Shown here: piece after piece, positions 24,450 to 33,575 of the stretch
Numbering within the stretch: the stretch's first letter is position 1
Layout of the letters: each line of letters begins with the position of its first letter
Made by a program: the position numbers and the translations under genes
Notes under the pieces: generated by a model
Told to the model about the DNA's origin: nothing
Database searches by the model: none
Seen by the model: the letters and a program-made list of their open reading frames with translations, nothing else
Assembly (NCBI RefSeq): GCF_009193265.1
Contig: NZ_VZZZ01000008.1
Location: 97,776-161,775, forward strand
DNA: 64,000 bases
Origin: Marinobacter changyiensis
GTDB taxonomy: Bacteria; Pseudomonadota; Gammaproteobacteria; Pseudomonadales; Oleiphilaceae
Direction of reading: 5' to 3'

Positions 24450-26195
24450 TTATTCTCTCCGCCGGCTCAGCTGTTGCAGCTCCTGACGCTCGGCTTCCGT
24501 TAAATCACTAATGCTGCGTTTCTCCGTAAGCAGGGCTGTCAGCCGCTGCTTGTGGGTCGCTTCTTTATTCGGCGTCAGCATTTCGCGGGCGCCAGCCAGG
24601 GCGTTTTCCCGGGATGGCAAGTGTTCAATACCGTCAAACAGCCTGAAAAACCGGGTCCGCGCTACCGAATCCGTGGCAAGGGCTGTGATCAGTCGTTTCT
24701 TGTCCCGAAGCTGCTGCGTGAGAATCCATTCGGCAAAACCTTTGGCCTGATGGAGCTGGCGGTCTTCACGGCAGAGTTCCAGTAGCTCTGAAGCCATTTC
24801 GGGTGCCTCCAGCAGTGCCTGGCACACCATGATGTCCCGGCTTAGCTTCACATCGACCCGGGCTTCCTGGATGCGGGTCTGGCGCTCGCCATTGCGATAG
24901 ACATAGCCTTTATTGCCTCCATTCTGGGTTTTGCTTTGCCAATCCCTGCGTCCGCCGCACAGCCTTAGCATCTCGTGCCACATGGCGTCCCGCAGCGTAC
25001 AGCGGGGCATCTTGTTGAGCATCGGCTCAACCCTGGCCCGCAGCTCGCCGCGATGCTCCGGCAAATTCAGATCCAGCCCTTCGCTCTGGCGGTTAAACAG
25101 ATACCGCGACAGTGGCGTAGCGCCATCCACCCGTTTCTGGAAGGCTTCCGAGCCTTCCTGGCGAACCAGGGTGTCCGGGTCTTCGCCCTCGGGCATCATC
25201 AGAAACTGGAGATGCAGCCCGTCGGTGAGCAGTTCCAGGGCATTCTCCATCGCGCGGTCAGCTGCCCGGTAACCGGCGTTGTCGCCATCAAAACAGAACA
25301 CCAGATGGCGCACCTGCCGGAGCAGAGCTGCCAGGCTATCCTGGTTGGTTGCTGTGCCCATGCAGGCCACAGCGTAATGGATGTCGTGTTGCGCCAGCGC
25401 AATCACATCCATGTAGCCCTCTACCACCAGTAGCCGGTCGAGCTGGCGAATGGCCTGCCGGGCCTCATGGAGGCCGTAGATTTCCCGGCTTTTATGAAAG
25501 ACATCAGACTCCGGAGAGTTGATGTACTTGGCCTTGTCATCGCCGAGAGTGCGACCGCCAAAGGCAACGGTTTTACCCCGGGTGTTGCGAATCGGAAACA
25601 TGATCCGGTTGCGGAACAGGTCCCTTGGCCGACCGTAGCGGTCAGACACGTTCCCGGTTTCAATCAGCGGGCCCTGAATGTCTTTGCCCGCCGAATCAAA
25701 CAGCGCTGTACCCGTGCCCGGCGCGTACCCGAGCTGATAGAGCTCAATGATGTGCTGATCAAGCCCCCGTTGCGCCAGGTAATCCCTGGCGAAAGCGGCG
25801 TCCGGGCCCTTGAGCGCAGACTGATAGAACCGGCTGGCGTAATCCAGTGCGTCCGTCAGGGTTCTGGCCTGCTGCATCTCCTGCCGCACGTTCTGATCGT
25901 AAGGCACTTCCAGCCCGGCCCGTCGGGCGAGTTCTTCTACTGCATCGGTAAAACCCAGGCCGTCAAATTCCCGAACAAAGCTGATGGCGTCACCGTGGGC
26001 ACCACAACCGAAGCAGTGGTAAAAGCCTTTATCCGGACGAACGTTGAAGGATGGCGTCTTTTCATCGTGAAAAGGGCAGCGGGCTTTATAGTTGCTGCCA
26101 GCTTTTTTGAGCGTTATGCGAGACCCGATCAGCTCTGCCAGATCAATGCGATCCAGTAGATCTTCAACAAATCGCTGAGGGATCAGTCCGCTCAT
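24450..26195 (-). CDS. dnaG: DNA primase
   Basis: DnaG makes the RNA primers for replication with DnaB helicase. The 581-residue protein has the CHC2 zinc finger (CPFHDEKTPSF...YHCFGCG, residues about 40-65), the RNA polymerase core with TOPRIM motifs (LLVVEGYMDVIALAQ and FCFDGDNAGYRAADRA), and a C-terminal DnaB-binding region. The start at 26195 (MSGLIPQRFVEDLLDRID) is the family start; 19 upstream codons are not. It lies between rpsU and rpoD, with a terminator hairpin separating it from rpsU. Confidence 0.97.
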   Translation of the reverse strand: MSGLIPQRFVEDLLDRIDLAELIGSRITLKKAGSNYKARCPFHDEKTPSFNVRPDKGFYHCFGCGAHGDAISFVREFDGLGFTDAVEELARRAGLEVPYDQNVRQEMQQARTLTDALDYASRFYQSALKGPDAAFARDYLAQRGLDQHIIELYQLGYAPGTGTALFDSAGKDIQGPLIETGNVSDRYGRPRDLFRNRIMFPIRNTRGKTVAFGGRTLGDDKAKYINSPESDVFHKSREIYGLHEARQAIRQLDRLLVVEGYMDVIALAQHDIHYAVACMGTATNQDSLAALLRQVRHLVFCFDGDNAGYRAADRAMENALELLTDGLHLQFLMMPEGEDPDTLVRQEGSEAFQKRVDGATPLSRYLFNRQSEGLDLNLPEHRGELRARVEPMLNKMPRCTLRDAMWHEMLRLCGGRRDWQSKTQNGGNKGYVYRNGERQTRIQEARVDVKLSRDIMVCQALLEAPEMASELLELCREDRQLHQAKGFAEWILTQQLRDKKRLITALATDSVARTRFFRLFDGIEHLPSRENALAGAREMLTPNKEATHKQRLTALLTEKRSISDLTEAERQELQQLSRRRE

Positions 26196-26251
26196 GGAAT
26201 CTCCGCTGACAGAGAACACGCCGGGAATTACCCGTAAAATTACCATAGCCA

Positions 26252-26286
26252 AAAATGCCGCCGAAGCCAGGCCCCGGCGGCATTTT
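26252..26286 (-). terminator. Terminator/attenuator between rpsU and dnaG
   Basis: A perfect 12-bp stem, AAAATGCCGCCG (26252-26263) with CGGCGGCATTTT (26275-26286), surrounds an 11-base loop. On the minus strand it ends in a T run. It stands in the same place as the T1 terminator of the E. coli macromolecular synthesis operon, which lowers dnaG expression relative to rpsU. Confidence 0.9.
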
Positions 26287-26367
26287 GGGTTTACCCCGAA
26301 GCCCGTTCAGGGCGCGAGATAATCGGTTTGGCGCACAGCAAAGAGCAATAGGTACTGGCGTAATCGC

Positions 26368-26583
26368 TTAGTACAAACGCTCGAATTTACGCTGTTCCCG
26401 CTGAAGCTTCTTGAGATGACGCTTGACGGCTGCTGCGGCCTTGCGCTTACGAACGGATGTCGGCTTCTCGTAGTGCTCACGACGACGAACTTCCGAAAGC
26501 ACGCCTGCTTTTTCGCAGGAACGCTTGAAACGGCGCAGGGCTACGTCAAATGGCTCATTCTCTTTCACTTTAACAGCTGGCAT
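26368..26583 (-). CDS. rpsU: Ribosomal protein bS21
   Basis: The 71-residue, very basic protein (MPAVKVKENEPFDVALRRFK, ending in KKLQREQRKFERLY) has the normal bS21 length and sequence. It sits on the 30S subunit near the anti-Shine-Dalgarno and assists initiation. First gene of the macromolecular synthesis operon; divergent from tsaD, as in E. coli and Pseudomonas. The 294-bp gap to tsaD holds its leader and promoter and no other gene. Confidence 0.98.
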   Translation of the reverse strand: MPAVKVKENEPFDVALRRFKRSCEKAGVLSEVRRREHYEKPTSVRKRKAAAAVKRHLKKLQREQRKFERLY

Positions 26584-26759
26584 TCGAAAATCACCTACCT
26601 GATAGATTCAGTTTTATGTTGGAAGAGTGCAGACAGGTCTACCCGTATCTGTTGCGACACACGGCGATTCATTGCTCGCCAGCCTTGTGCTGCGGTCTCT
26701 TCGGCTATTTGCCTGGCCCGATTGGATAAAAATGGACCAGTGCAGAATTAAGGGCGGCA

Positions 26760-26789
26760 ATGATAGCGCCTACGGTTGGTCAAGGTCAA
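26760..26789 (-). promoter_or_regulatory. Candidate sigma-70 promoter of rpsU-dnaG-rpoD
   Basis: On the minus strand TTGACC (26784-26789) and TATCAT (26760-26765) are separated by 18 bp. A second TTGACC directly follows the first. Transcription from here would give a leader of about 170 bases before rpsU. Confidence 0.55.
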
Positions 26790-26877
26790 CGTCTGGGGGA
26801 TTATTCTCAAGAGAATGCGGCGTTGTCTGGTAAAATGATCGCCTGTTTGTTCCATGTACTCAAATGAAGCGGTCTTT

Positions 26878-27933
26878 ATGCTGATTCTTGGTATTGAAAC
26901 CTCCTGCGACGAAACCGGTGTGGCGCTGTACCACAGCGGTCGCGGCCTGCTTGCCCATGCCCTGTTCAGCCAGGTCGATATGCACGCTGATTACGGCGGC
27001 GTGGTGCCTGAGTTGGCCTCCCGGGATCATGTTCGTAAACTCCTGCCCCTGTGTGACCAGGTGCTGACGGCGGCCGGCGCCGTTCGCGCTGACATCGAAG
27101 GCATCGCCTACACCGCCGGGCCGGGCCTGATCGGTGCCCTTATGGTTGGTGGTGCGGTGGCTCACGCCCTGGGTTTTGCGCTGGGGGTGCCGGTGCTGGG
27201 GGTTCATCATATGGAAGGTCACTTGCTGGCGCCCATGTTGGAGCCTGATCCGCCGGCTTTCCCGTTTATTGCATTGCTGGTTTCCGGCGGACACACGCAG
27301 TTGGTCAAGGTGGACGGCATTGGCGAGTACACACTATTGGGGGAATCCGTGGACGATGCCGCCGGTGAAGCGTTCGACAAAGCCGCCAAGATGTTGGGGC
27401 TGGATTACCCGGGCGGGCCTCGTGTCGCAGCACTGGCTGAGCAGGGCACGCCGGGGCGTTACCGGTTCCCGCGCCCGATGACCGATCGCCCGGGCCTGGA
27501 GTTCAGCTTCAGCGGGTTGAAAACGTTCACCCTCAATACGATCACTGGGGCTGAAAAGTCGGGTGGTCTTGATGATCAGACCCGGGCGGATATTGCCCTG
27601 GCTTTTGAAACAGCGGTGGTGGACACGCTCACCATCAAATGTCGTCGGGCTATCGAGCAGACCGGCTGCAAGCGTCTGGTTATTGCTGGCGGGGTCAGTG
27701 CCAATAAAAGGTTACGTGCTGCGCTTGAAACCATGACCGTAAAACTGCATGCCGGGGTCTTCTATGCCCGCCATGAGTTCTGTACCGACAATGGTGCCAT
27801 GATTGCCTATGCGGGTTGTCAGCGTTTGCTGGCGGGCCAGCGGGACGGGGATCGCATTATTTCGGTGCCGCGTTGGCCGATGGATACCTTGCCACCGGTC
27901 CACCAACCCAGGCTCAACGGGCTGGTGGACTGA
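26878..27933 (+). CDS. tsaD: tRNA threonylcarbamoyladenosine (t6A) transferase subunit TsaD
   Basis: TsaD transfers the threonylcarbamoyl group to A37 of ANN-decoding tRNAs together with TsaB and TsaE. The 351-residue ASKHA-fold protein starts MLILGIETSCDETGVALY and has the metal-site HHMEGHLLAPML, SGGHTQLVKV, GEAFDKAAKMLGLDYPGGP and GGVSANKRLR. ATG at 26878 matches the family; an upstream ATG at 26854 adds eight unrelated residues. Its usual rpsU neighbour is present. It converges on plsY. Confidence 0.97.
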   Translation: MLILGIETSCDETGVALYHSGRGLLAHALFSQVDMHADYGGVVPELASRDHVRKLLPLCDQVLTAAGAVRADIEGIAYTAGPGLIGALMVGGAVAHALGFALGVPVLGVHHMEGHLLAPMLEPDPPAFPFIALLVSGGHTQLVKVDGIGEYTLLGESVDDAAGEAFDKAAKMLGLDYPGGPRVAALAEQGTPGRYRFPRPMTDRPGLEFSFSGLKTFTLNTITGAEKSGGLDDQTRADIALAFETAVVDTLTIKCRRAIEQTGCKRLVIAGGVSANKRLRAALETMTVKLHAGVFYARHEFCTDNGAMIAYAGCQRLLAGQRDGDRIISVPRWPMDTLPPVHQPRLNGLVD

Positions 27934-27955
27934 CGGGTCTGTGAGGCGCTATCCG

Positions 27956-28537
27956 TCACAGGGGTGTTTCCCGGTTCTGGGCCAGCCTGATCAGGTTATT
28001 ACGGTGACGCACCACGATCAGGATAGCCAGCAGACCGAACAGTGGCAGTGTGGACGGTTCAATCATCGCGCTGACGATGGGCCCGGTGATCACTGCAAGT
28101 ACCGAGGCTAAAGCCGATATGCGCCATCGCCACATGGCCAGCGCCCACACACCGGCCAGAATCAGTGTGGTGGTGGGTGCCATTGCCAGACCGGCACCTA
28201 ACGCTGTCGCCACGCCTTTGCCGCCCTGGAACCGATAAAACACCGGCACCATGTGACCGGTGATGGCGCATAGGGCAACAATAGCCTGAATGTAGATGGA
28301 ATTCTGGAATTGCTGGGCGAGCCACACAGGTAGCCAGCCTTTTCCTGCGTCGAGGGCAAGGGTAACAGCCGCAGGTGGCCAGCCACCGATGCGGTAAACG
28401 TTAGTGGCGCCGGGGTTGCGCGAGCCTTGGGCGCGAGGATCGGGCAGGTGCCAGAGCCGGCAAACCGGCATGGCGAACAATACCGACCCGGCGGCATAGG
28501 CAGCAAAGCAGAGTACGACCAGAAACACGGGTTCCAT
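27956..28537 (-). CDS. plsY: Acyl-phosphate:glycerol-3-phosphate acyltransferase
   Basis: PlsY starts phospholipid synthesis by acylating glycerol-3-phosphate with acyl-phosphate. The 193-residue integral membrane protein has five hydrophobic spans and the three PlsY motifs: AAGSVLFAMPVCRL with GSRNPGATNVYR, the glycine-rich KGVATALGAGLA, and a C-terminal RHRNNLIRL segment. The ATG at 28537 gives the normal length. It is divergent from folB and in the conserved tsaD-plsY-folB neighbourhood. Confidence 0.93.
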   Translation of the reverse strand: MEPVFLVVLCFAAYAAGSVLFAMPVCRLWHLPDPRAQGSRNPGATNVYRIGGWPPAAVTLALDAGKGWLPVWLAQQFQNSIYIQAIVALCAITGHMVPVFYRFQGGKGVATALGAGLAMAPTTTLILAGVWALAMWRWRISALASVLAVITGPIVSAMIEPSTLPLFGLLAILIVVRHRNNLIRLAQNRETPL

Positions 28538-28692
28538 AGGCGAAGACTTGTACCGGTGGTTTATGCGAAAATCGGCCCGCGCGCGAAGCGCGGTTTGCAC
28601 GCTCCCAAAGTATCGGGTTGGCGTGTCGCAATCAATCAGCCATCAGTCGGGTACCCGACAATAATGATGGCCCGGCCCGGGGTACCGCACAC

Positions 28693-29052
28693 GTGACGGA
28701 TACAGTACTGATCGAAGGCCTGGCGGTTGAAACCGTCATAGGGGTATACGATTGGGAGCGGGATGTTCAGCAGCGCTTGCTGATTGACCTGGAGCTGGCC
28801 TGGGATGTCCGGGTGCCTGCCGCCTCTGACAAGGTCGCTGATGCGCTGGATTATGGCTCCGTGAGCCAGCATGTGATTGAGTATTTCAGTAACCAGCAGC
28901 CTCAGTTGCTGGAAACCGCGGCCGAATCCTTGGCCGCGGACCTGCAGGCCAGGTTTGGTGTGGCCTGGCTAAAAGTGGTCATTCGCAAGCCCGGGGCAGT
29001 CCCCCAGGCGCAGTCTGTGGGGGTAAGTATCGAGCGGGGGCAGCGCGAATGA
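28693..29052 (+). CDS. folB: Dihydroneopterin aldolase
   Basis: FolB cleaves dihydroneopterin to 6-hydroxymethyl-dihydropterin in folate synthesis. From the GTG at 28693 it has 119 residues with IGVYDWERDVQQRLLIDLELAWD (shown in part), ALDYGSVSQHVIEY and the C-terminal VVIRKPGAVPQAQSVGVSIER. The GTG is inferred from where family similarity begins (TDTVLIEGLAVETVIGVYDW); the open frame extends 25 codons further. Its stop overlaps the next folate gene by four bases (ATGA). Confidence 0.93.
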   Translation: MTDTVLIEGLAVETVIGVYDWERDVQQRLLIDLELAWDVRVPAASDKVADALDYGSVSQHVIEYFSNQQPQLLETAAESLAADLQARFGVAWLKVVIRKPGAVPQAQSVGVSIERGQRE

Positions 29053-29576
29053 AGGCGGCAGCTACGGTTTATATCAGCGTTGGCACCAACATCGAGCGGG
29101 AACACCACATAACCGCAGCCCTGGACGCGCTGGCGTCACAGTTTGGTGACCTGGACATTTCCACTGTTTATGAAAGTGAAGCGGTGGGTTTTGACGGTGA
29201 GCATTTCCTGAATCTGGTGGTCGGCATTCAGGCTACCGGTTCTGTTGCCGAGCTGTCCCGGATGTGCAAGAAAATCGAAGCGGATAACGGACGCCGACGG
29301 GACCAGCCCAAGTTCAGCGCCCGTACCCTGGATCTGGATATTCTTACCTACGGCGACCACATCGGCGACGTGGACGGGGTCCAGCTACCCCGGGGTGAAA
29401 TTCTCAAAAATGCCTTTGTGTTGAAGCCGCTGGCAGAAATTGCCCCCGAGGCGGTGCATCCGGTGGTGGGCAAAACCTACAGCCAGCTTTGGCAAGCCTA
29501 CGATCGTGACCAGAAACTTTGGCCGGTGCCATTTACTTGGCAGGGGCAGAGGATCTCACCGCGCCCTGCGAGCTGA
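29049..29576 (+). CDS. Divergent HPPK (FolK-like) pyrophosphokinase, copy 1
   Basis: The 175-residue protein belongs to the 6-hydroxymethyl-dihydropterin pyrophosphokinase family: YISVGTNIEREHHI at the start, and IEADNGRRRD followed by ARTLDLDILTYGD keep the Arg and the two Mg-binding Asp residues. It lacks features of a standard HPPK, such as the P-x-G-x-x-D-Q-P loop (here SEAVGFDGEHF) and the PHP histidine (here LPRGEI). A canonical folK exists at 33063-33572. Translationally coupled to folB, so a pterin-related role is likely; whether it has full HPPK activity is open. Confidence 0.82.
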   Translation: MKAAATVYISVGTNIEREHHITAALDALASQFGDLDISTVYESEAVGFDGEHFLNLVVGIQATGSVAELSRMCKKIEADNGRRRDQPKFSARTLDLDILTYGDHIGDVDGVQLPRGEILKNAFVLKPLAEIAPEAVHPVVGKTYSQLWQAYDRDQKLWPVPFTWQGQRISPRPAS

Positions 29577-29599
29577 TCAACAAAACCTGGCTGAGGTCT

Positions 29600-31267
29600 T
29601 TACTGACTGCTCCCGTGCCGGTTTCGAAACAGTTGGATCAGCCCTGCCGTCGAGCTGTCGGTCTTGCCTTCTTCCCCTGTTGGCGCCATTAGCTGGTCCA
29701 GAATGCCTTTGCCGAGTTGCTTGCCCAGCTCCACCCCCCACTGATCGAACGAGTCCACGTCCCAGATCACCCCCTGCACGAACGTTCTGTGCTCATACAG
29801 CGCAACCAGCGCCCCGACGCTTTCCGGAGTGGCTCGCTCCAATACCAGCGTATTGCTGGGCTTATTGCCCTGGATGACCTTATGGCGGACGAGGCGGTCG
29901 ATCTCCGTTCGGGACTTGCCTTCCGCCTGCAGTTCGGCCCGCGCCTCCTCTTCGTTCTTGCCCTGCATCAAGGCCTGGCTCTGGCTCAAGCAGTTGGCAA
30001 ACAGGATGGCGTGGTGATTGCCAATCGGGTTGTGGGTCTGCAACGGTATGATGAAATCCGCCGGCGACAATTTGGTGCCCTGGTGCAGCAACTGATGGTA
30101 AGCGTGCTGGCCATTGGCACCGGCGCCACCCCAAATGATTGGGCCGGTCTGGTAAGCAATCGGCTCACCGGCCTGAGTCACGCATTTGCCATTGCTCTCC
30201 ATGTCCAGTTGCTGGAGGTGGGCTGGCAGGCCCCGGAGATAATGATCATAGGGCAGGATGGCGTGGGCGTCGGCCCCCCAGAAATTGCCATACCAGACTC
30301 CCAGCAGACCGAGAATGACGGGCAGATTCTGCTCCAGGGGTGCGGTGCGGAAGTGCTGGTCCATCCGGTAAGCGCCGGCGAGCAACGCCCGGAAATTTTC
30401 CATCCCGATGGTGAGGGCAGTCGGCAGGCCAATGGCAGACCAAAGTGAGTAGCGCCCACCCACCCAGTCCCACATGGGGAAGATGTTTTCCTCCTTGATG
30501 CCGAACTTCACAGCGGCCGGCGTGTTGGCGGTAACCGCCACAAAGTGTTTGCTGATGGTGTCCTGGCAGCCGCCATTCTGCAGGAACCATTGCCGCGCTA
30601 CCTCTGTGTTCTCCAGGGTTTCCTGGGTCCGGAAAGATTTCGACTGGATCAGGAACAGAGTGGTATCCGGGTCAAGCTTCCGCAGCACTTCAGAAATGTG
30701 GGTGCCATCTATATTAGCCACGTAGTGGCAGTTCAGGTGCCCGCTCCAATAGGGCTTGAGTGCCGCTGATATCAGTTTGGGGCCGAGGAAGGAGCCGCCA
30801 ATGCCGATGCTGACCACGTCGGTGAACGGTTTGTTGGTGAAGCCCCGCCATTGGGTGCTTTGGACCCGCCAGACAAACTCCTCCATCCGCGTCAGAGTGC
30901 TGCGGACTTCGGGCATGATGTCCTTGCCGTCGACCTCAATGCTGTCCTTCGCCAGGCTGCGCAGGGCAGTGTGCAGGGCAGGGCGATCCTCGGTGACATT
31001 GACGTGCTCGCCCCGAAACATGGCTTCCATGCGCTCCGGAAGATTGCAGCTTCGCGCCAGCCTGAACAGGAGCTCGAGGGACTCATCGGTGATCAGGTTT
31101 TTCGAGTAATCCAGGGTAAAACCGGCGGCGTCCAGGACGTAATGTTTGAAGCGCTGCGGGTCCTGTTGGAACAGGTCCCGCATGTGAACATCCTGCATAG
31201 CGGCCTGGTGGTCTTTCAGTGCCTGCCATTCCGGGCGGCTGGTAAGCGAGGGGGTTGCCTGGGACAT
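29600..31267 (-). CDS. pgi: Glucose-6-phosphate isomerase
   Basis: The 555-residue enzyme interconverts glucose-6-phosphate and fructose-6-phosphate. Family signatures are SIGIGGSFLGPKLI, ENIFPMWDWVGGRYSLWSAIGLP, the GANGQHAYHQLLHQGT loop and GVELGKQLGKGIL with the catalytic Lys near the C-terminus. AAGGA precedes the ATG. In this genomic order (pgi after panC-panB-folK-pcnB) it follows the Pseudomonas cbr locus layout. Confidence 0.97.
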   Translation of the reverse strand: MSQATPSLTSRPEWQALKDHQAAMQDVHMRDLFQQDPQRFKHYVLDAAGFTLDYSKNLITDESLELLFRLARSCNLPERMEAMFRGEHVNVTEDRPALHTALRSLAKDSIEVDGKDIMPEVRSTLTRMEEFVWRVQSTQWRGFTNKPFTDVVSIGIGGSFLGPKLISAALKPYWSGHLNCHYVANIDGTHISEVLRKLDPDTTLFLIQSKSFRTQETLENTEVARQWFLQNGGCQDTISKHFVAVTANTPAAVKFGIKEENIFPMWDWVGGRYSLWSAIGLPTALTIGMENFRALLAGAYRMDQHFRTAPLEQNLPVILGLLGVWYGNFWGADAHAILPYDHYLRGLPAHLQQLDMESNGKCVTQAGEPIAYQTGPIIWGGAGANGQHAYHQLLHQGTKLSPADFIIPLQTHNPIGNHHAILFANCLSQSQALMQGKNEEEARAELQAEGKSRTEIDRLVRHKVIQGNKPSNTLVLERATPESVGALVALYEHRTFVQGVIWDVDSFDQWGVELGKQLGKGILDQLMAPTGEEGKTDSSTAGLIQLFRNRHGSSQ

Positions 31268-31308
31268 TGCGGATTCCTTTCGTTGAATGTGGTTGGCGTT
31301 GAATGTGG

Positions 31309-32157
31309 TTAGCGTTTGATTGACAGGTTATCGATGAGTCGTGTGGTGCCCAGAAAAGCGGCTACCAGAACGGTCAGATGTTGGTCATCCGCTTTGGCGG
31401 GTTTTAGTGTCAGACTGTTGATGATGTTAATGTAATCAGGACGAAAACCGTTGTCTGACAACACGGCCCTGGCTTGATCCTCAAGCTTTTTATAATCAGT
31501 AGCCCCCTGTGTGAGGGCGGTGGTGATCGCCTTCATGGTGTTGAAAATGGCGGGTGCAACCGCTCGCTCCTGGGCTGTGAGATAGCCGTTGCGGGAGCTC
31601 TTGGCAACACCGTCCTCGTCGCGCACCGTCGGCGCACCTATGATTTCCACCGGAATAAACAGATCTCTTGTGAGCTTGCGGATAACGGCCAGCTGCTGAA
31701 AGTCCTTTTCGCCGAAGACCGCGACATCGGGCTGTACCATATTGAACAGCATGGTGACGACGGTCGCGACCCCCTCAAAGTGCCCGGGCCGGCTGGCGCC
31801 ACAGTGGCCTTCGCTGACTTCGGGCACGATCACCTGGGTCTGTTGGGCGAGTCCCTCGGGATAAACTTCTTCTGGTGAGGGTGCGAATATCAGGGAATTG
31901 CCAGCGGCCTGAAGCCTGTCCTGGTCATCCTGCAGGGTGCGCGGGTAATTATGCAGATCCTCATTTGCTCCGAACTGCATCGGGTTGATGAAAATACTGG
32001 TCACCACTACGTCGGCGGCCTGCCGGGCCTGCTCGACCAGAGAGAGATGGCCTTCATGGAGATTGCCCATCGTTGGCACCAGGCCAATACGCTTGCCCTG
32101 CTCACGATAGCCGCTGAGAACGGCCCGTAACTCTTTCAGTGTGTGAATGGTTCTCAT
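31309..32157 (-). CDS. panC: Pantothenate synthetase
   Basis: PanC joins pantoate and beta-alanine using ATP to make pantothenate, the coenzyme A precursor. The 282-residue protein has the class I nucleotidyl-transferase HIGH motif in GNLHEGHLSLV, GEKDFQQLAVIRKLTRDL and the KMSKS-like KSSRNGYL. Its ATG overlaps the panB stop (ATGA), so the two are translated together. Confidence 0.97.
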   Translation of the reverse strand: MRTIHTLKELRAVLSGYREQGKRIGLVPTMGNLHEGHLSLVEQARQAADVVVTSIFINPMQFGANEDLHNYPRTLQDDQDRLQAAGNSLIFAPSPEEVYPEGLAQQTQVIVPEVSEGHCGASRPGHFEGVATVVTMLFNMVQPDVAVFGEKDFQQLAVIRKLTRDLFIPVEIIGAPTVRDEDGVAKSSRNGYLTAQERAVAPAIFNTMKAITTALTQGATDYKKLEDQARAVLSDNGFRPDYINIINSLTLKPAKADDQHLTVLVAAFLGTTRLIDNLSIKR

Positions 32158-32948
32158 GCTTTGAACGTATGCTCCTCGCCGGGGAAGGTGCGCTGTCTGA
32201 CCGCGTCATGATAAGCCGTGATGGCGGTCTGAATGGAAGTCGCTTCTTTCAGGAAATCCTTGACGAACTTAGGACGTCTGCCCGGCGTGACCCCAAGCAT
32301 GTCATGGAGCACCAGTACCTGGCCATCGGTGTCCGCGCCAGCGCCGATGCCAATAACCGGCGCTTTTACGGCCTGGGTGATGCGGGCGGCGAGTGCCGCG
32401 GGCACACACTCGAGGAGAATGACATCTGCTCCCGCTGCTTCGAGCTGACAGGCATGCTCAATCATTAATTCGGCGTGTTTCTCATCTCGCCCCTGAACTT
32501 TGTAGCCGCCGAACTTGTTAACAAACTGCGGTGTCAGGCCGAGATGAGCGCAAACGGGTACGCCCCGGTCACTCAGGGCCCGAATGGTATCGGCCATCCA
32601 GTCCGTGCCTTCAAGTTTCACCATGTGGGCGCCGGCCCTCATCAGCTCTGCAGCGTTTTCCAGCGCCGCGGCTTCAGTGCCATAACTCATGAACGGCATA
32701 TCTGCCATGATCAGGGCGCCCCGATTGCCCTTGGCTACGGAACGCACGTGGTAGCACATGTGCTCCATTGTGACGGGCAGGGTGCTGTCATGGCCTTGCA
32801 ACACCATTCCCAGCGAATCACCGATCAGGATGACATCCACCCCGGCTTCGCTGACAACCTGGGCAAAGGTGGCGTCGTAAGCGGTCAGCGCTGAGAAGGC
32901 TTCGCCCTTCCGCTTGTATTCGCGCAGGGTATTGATGGTAACAGCCAT
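32154..32948 (-). CDS. panB: 3-methyl-2-oxobutanoate hydroxymethyltransferase
   Basis: PanB makes ketopantoate from ketoisovalerate and methylene-tetrahydrofolate. The 264-residue TIM-barrel protein has ALTAYDATFAQVVSEAGVD, the metal-site ILIGDSLGMVLQG, and FGGYKVQGRDEKHAE, IGIGAGADTDGQVLVLHDM. Start MAVTINTL at 32948 is chosen because AAAGG lies ten bases upstream; MDSMAV at 32957 is too near. Pathway with panC and folate genes nearby. Confidence 0.96.
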   Translation of the reverse strand: MAVTINTLREYKRKGEAFSALTAYDATFAQVVSEAGVDVILIGDSLGMVLQGHDSTLPVTMEHMCYHVRSVAKGNRGALIMADMPFMSYGTEAAALENAAELMRAGAHMVKLEGTDWMADTIRALSDRGVPVCAHLGLTPQFVNKFGGYKVQGRDEKHAELMIEHACQLEAAGADVILLECVPAALAARITQAVKAPVIGIGAGADTDGQVLVLHDMLGVTPGRRPKFVKDFLKEATSIQTAITAYHDAVRQRTFPGEEHTFKA

Positions 32949-33062
32949 AGAGTCCATGCCTTTGTTAAGGGGTGGGTCAAGACAGCGCCGAATACGACCG
33001 GCGTGGTAATGGTTAAGGTTAATGCTGCCACCGGTCTGAGGCAAGCCGAGCTGAATTGCAGG

Positions 33063-33572
33063 CTAGGGTGGTGAAGCGTTGGTGGCGGGTTCAAGCCGCT
33101 TTAGGCCGTTGTTCGGGCATTGATGGCGCAAAACAGCAAGAGTCCGGCCGTCTGGCAGCACCAGTTCCGGGTTCAGCTCGAGCAGCGGCTGCAGGACAAA
33201 ATCGCGGTTGGCCAGTTCAGGGTGTGGCACCATCAGGCGCTCGTTCTGCACCGGGCGGTCGCCATACAGCAGCAAATCGAGATCCAGCGTCCGTGGGCCC
33301 CAATGCTGGTTACGGAGTCGCCCGTGGGTGTTTTCGATCCGCTGGAGGTGGTCCAGCAGGGCCAGGGGTGCCAGAGAAGTATTCAGTCTTACCGCGCCAT
33401 TGATGAAATCTGGCTGGTCCTGGGGGCCAACCGGACGGCTGCTATAAAAAGCGGACTGAGCAATCAGCGAGGTGTCCGGTAAAGACGCCAGTTCGACCAC
33501 CGCCCGGGCCAGCTGTCGGAGTGGATCCGCCAGATTACTGCCAAGCCCGATATAGACCTCGACGCCGTTCAC
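33063..33572 (-). CDS. folK: 2-amino-4-hydroxy-6-hydroxymethyldihydropteridine pyrophosphokinase
   Basis: This is the canonical HPPK of the window, 169 residues. It has VYIGLGSNLADP, SAFYSSRPVGPQDQPDFINGAV, the Mg/ATP region HWGPRTLDLDLLLYGD, and MVPHPELANRDFVLQPL with the PHP histidine. It adds pyrophosphate to the pterin before dihydropteroate synthase. GTG start, three bases after the pcnB stop, so pcnB-folK are one operon; panB follows after 114 bp. Confidence 0.96.
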   Translation of the reverse strand: MNGVEVYIGLGSNLADPLRQLARAVVELASLPDTSLIAQSAFYSSRPVGPQDQPDFINGAVRLNTSLAPLALLDHLQRIENTHGRLRNQHWGPRTLDLDLLLYGDRPVQNERLMVPHPELANRDFVLQPLLELNPELVLPDGRTLAVLRHQCPNNGLKRLEPATNASPP

Positions 33573-33575
33573 GAA

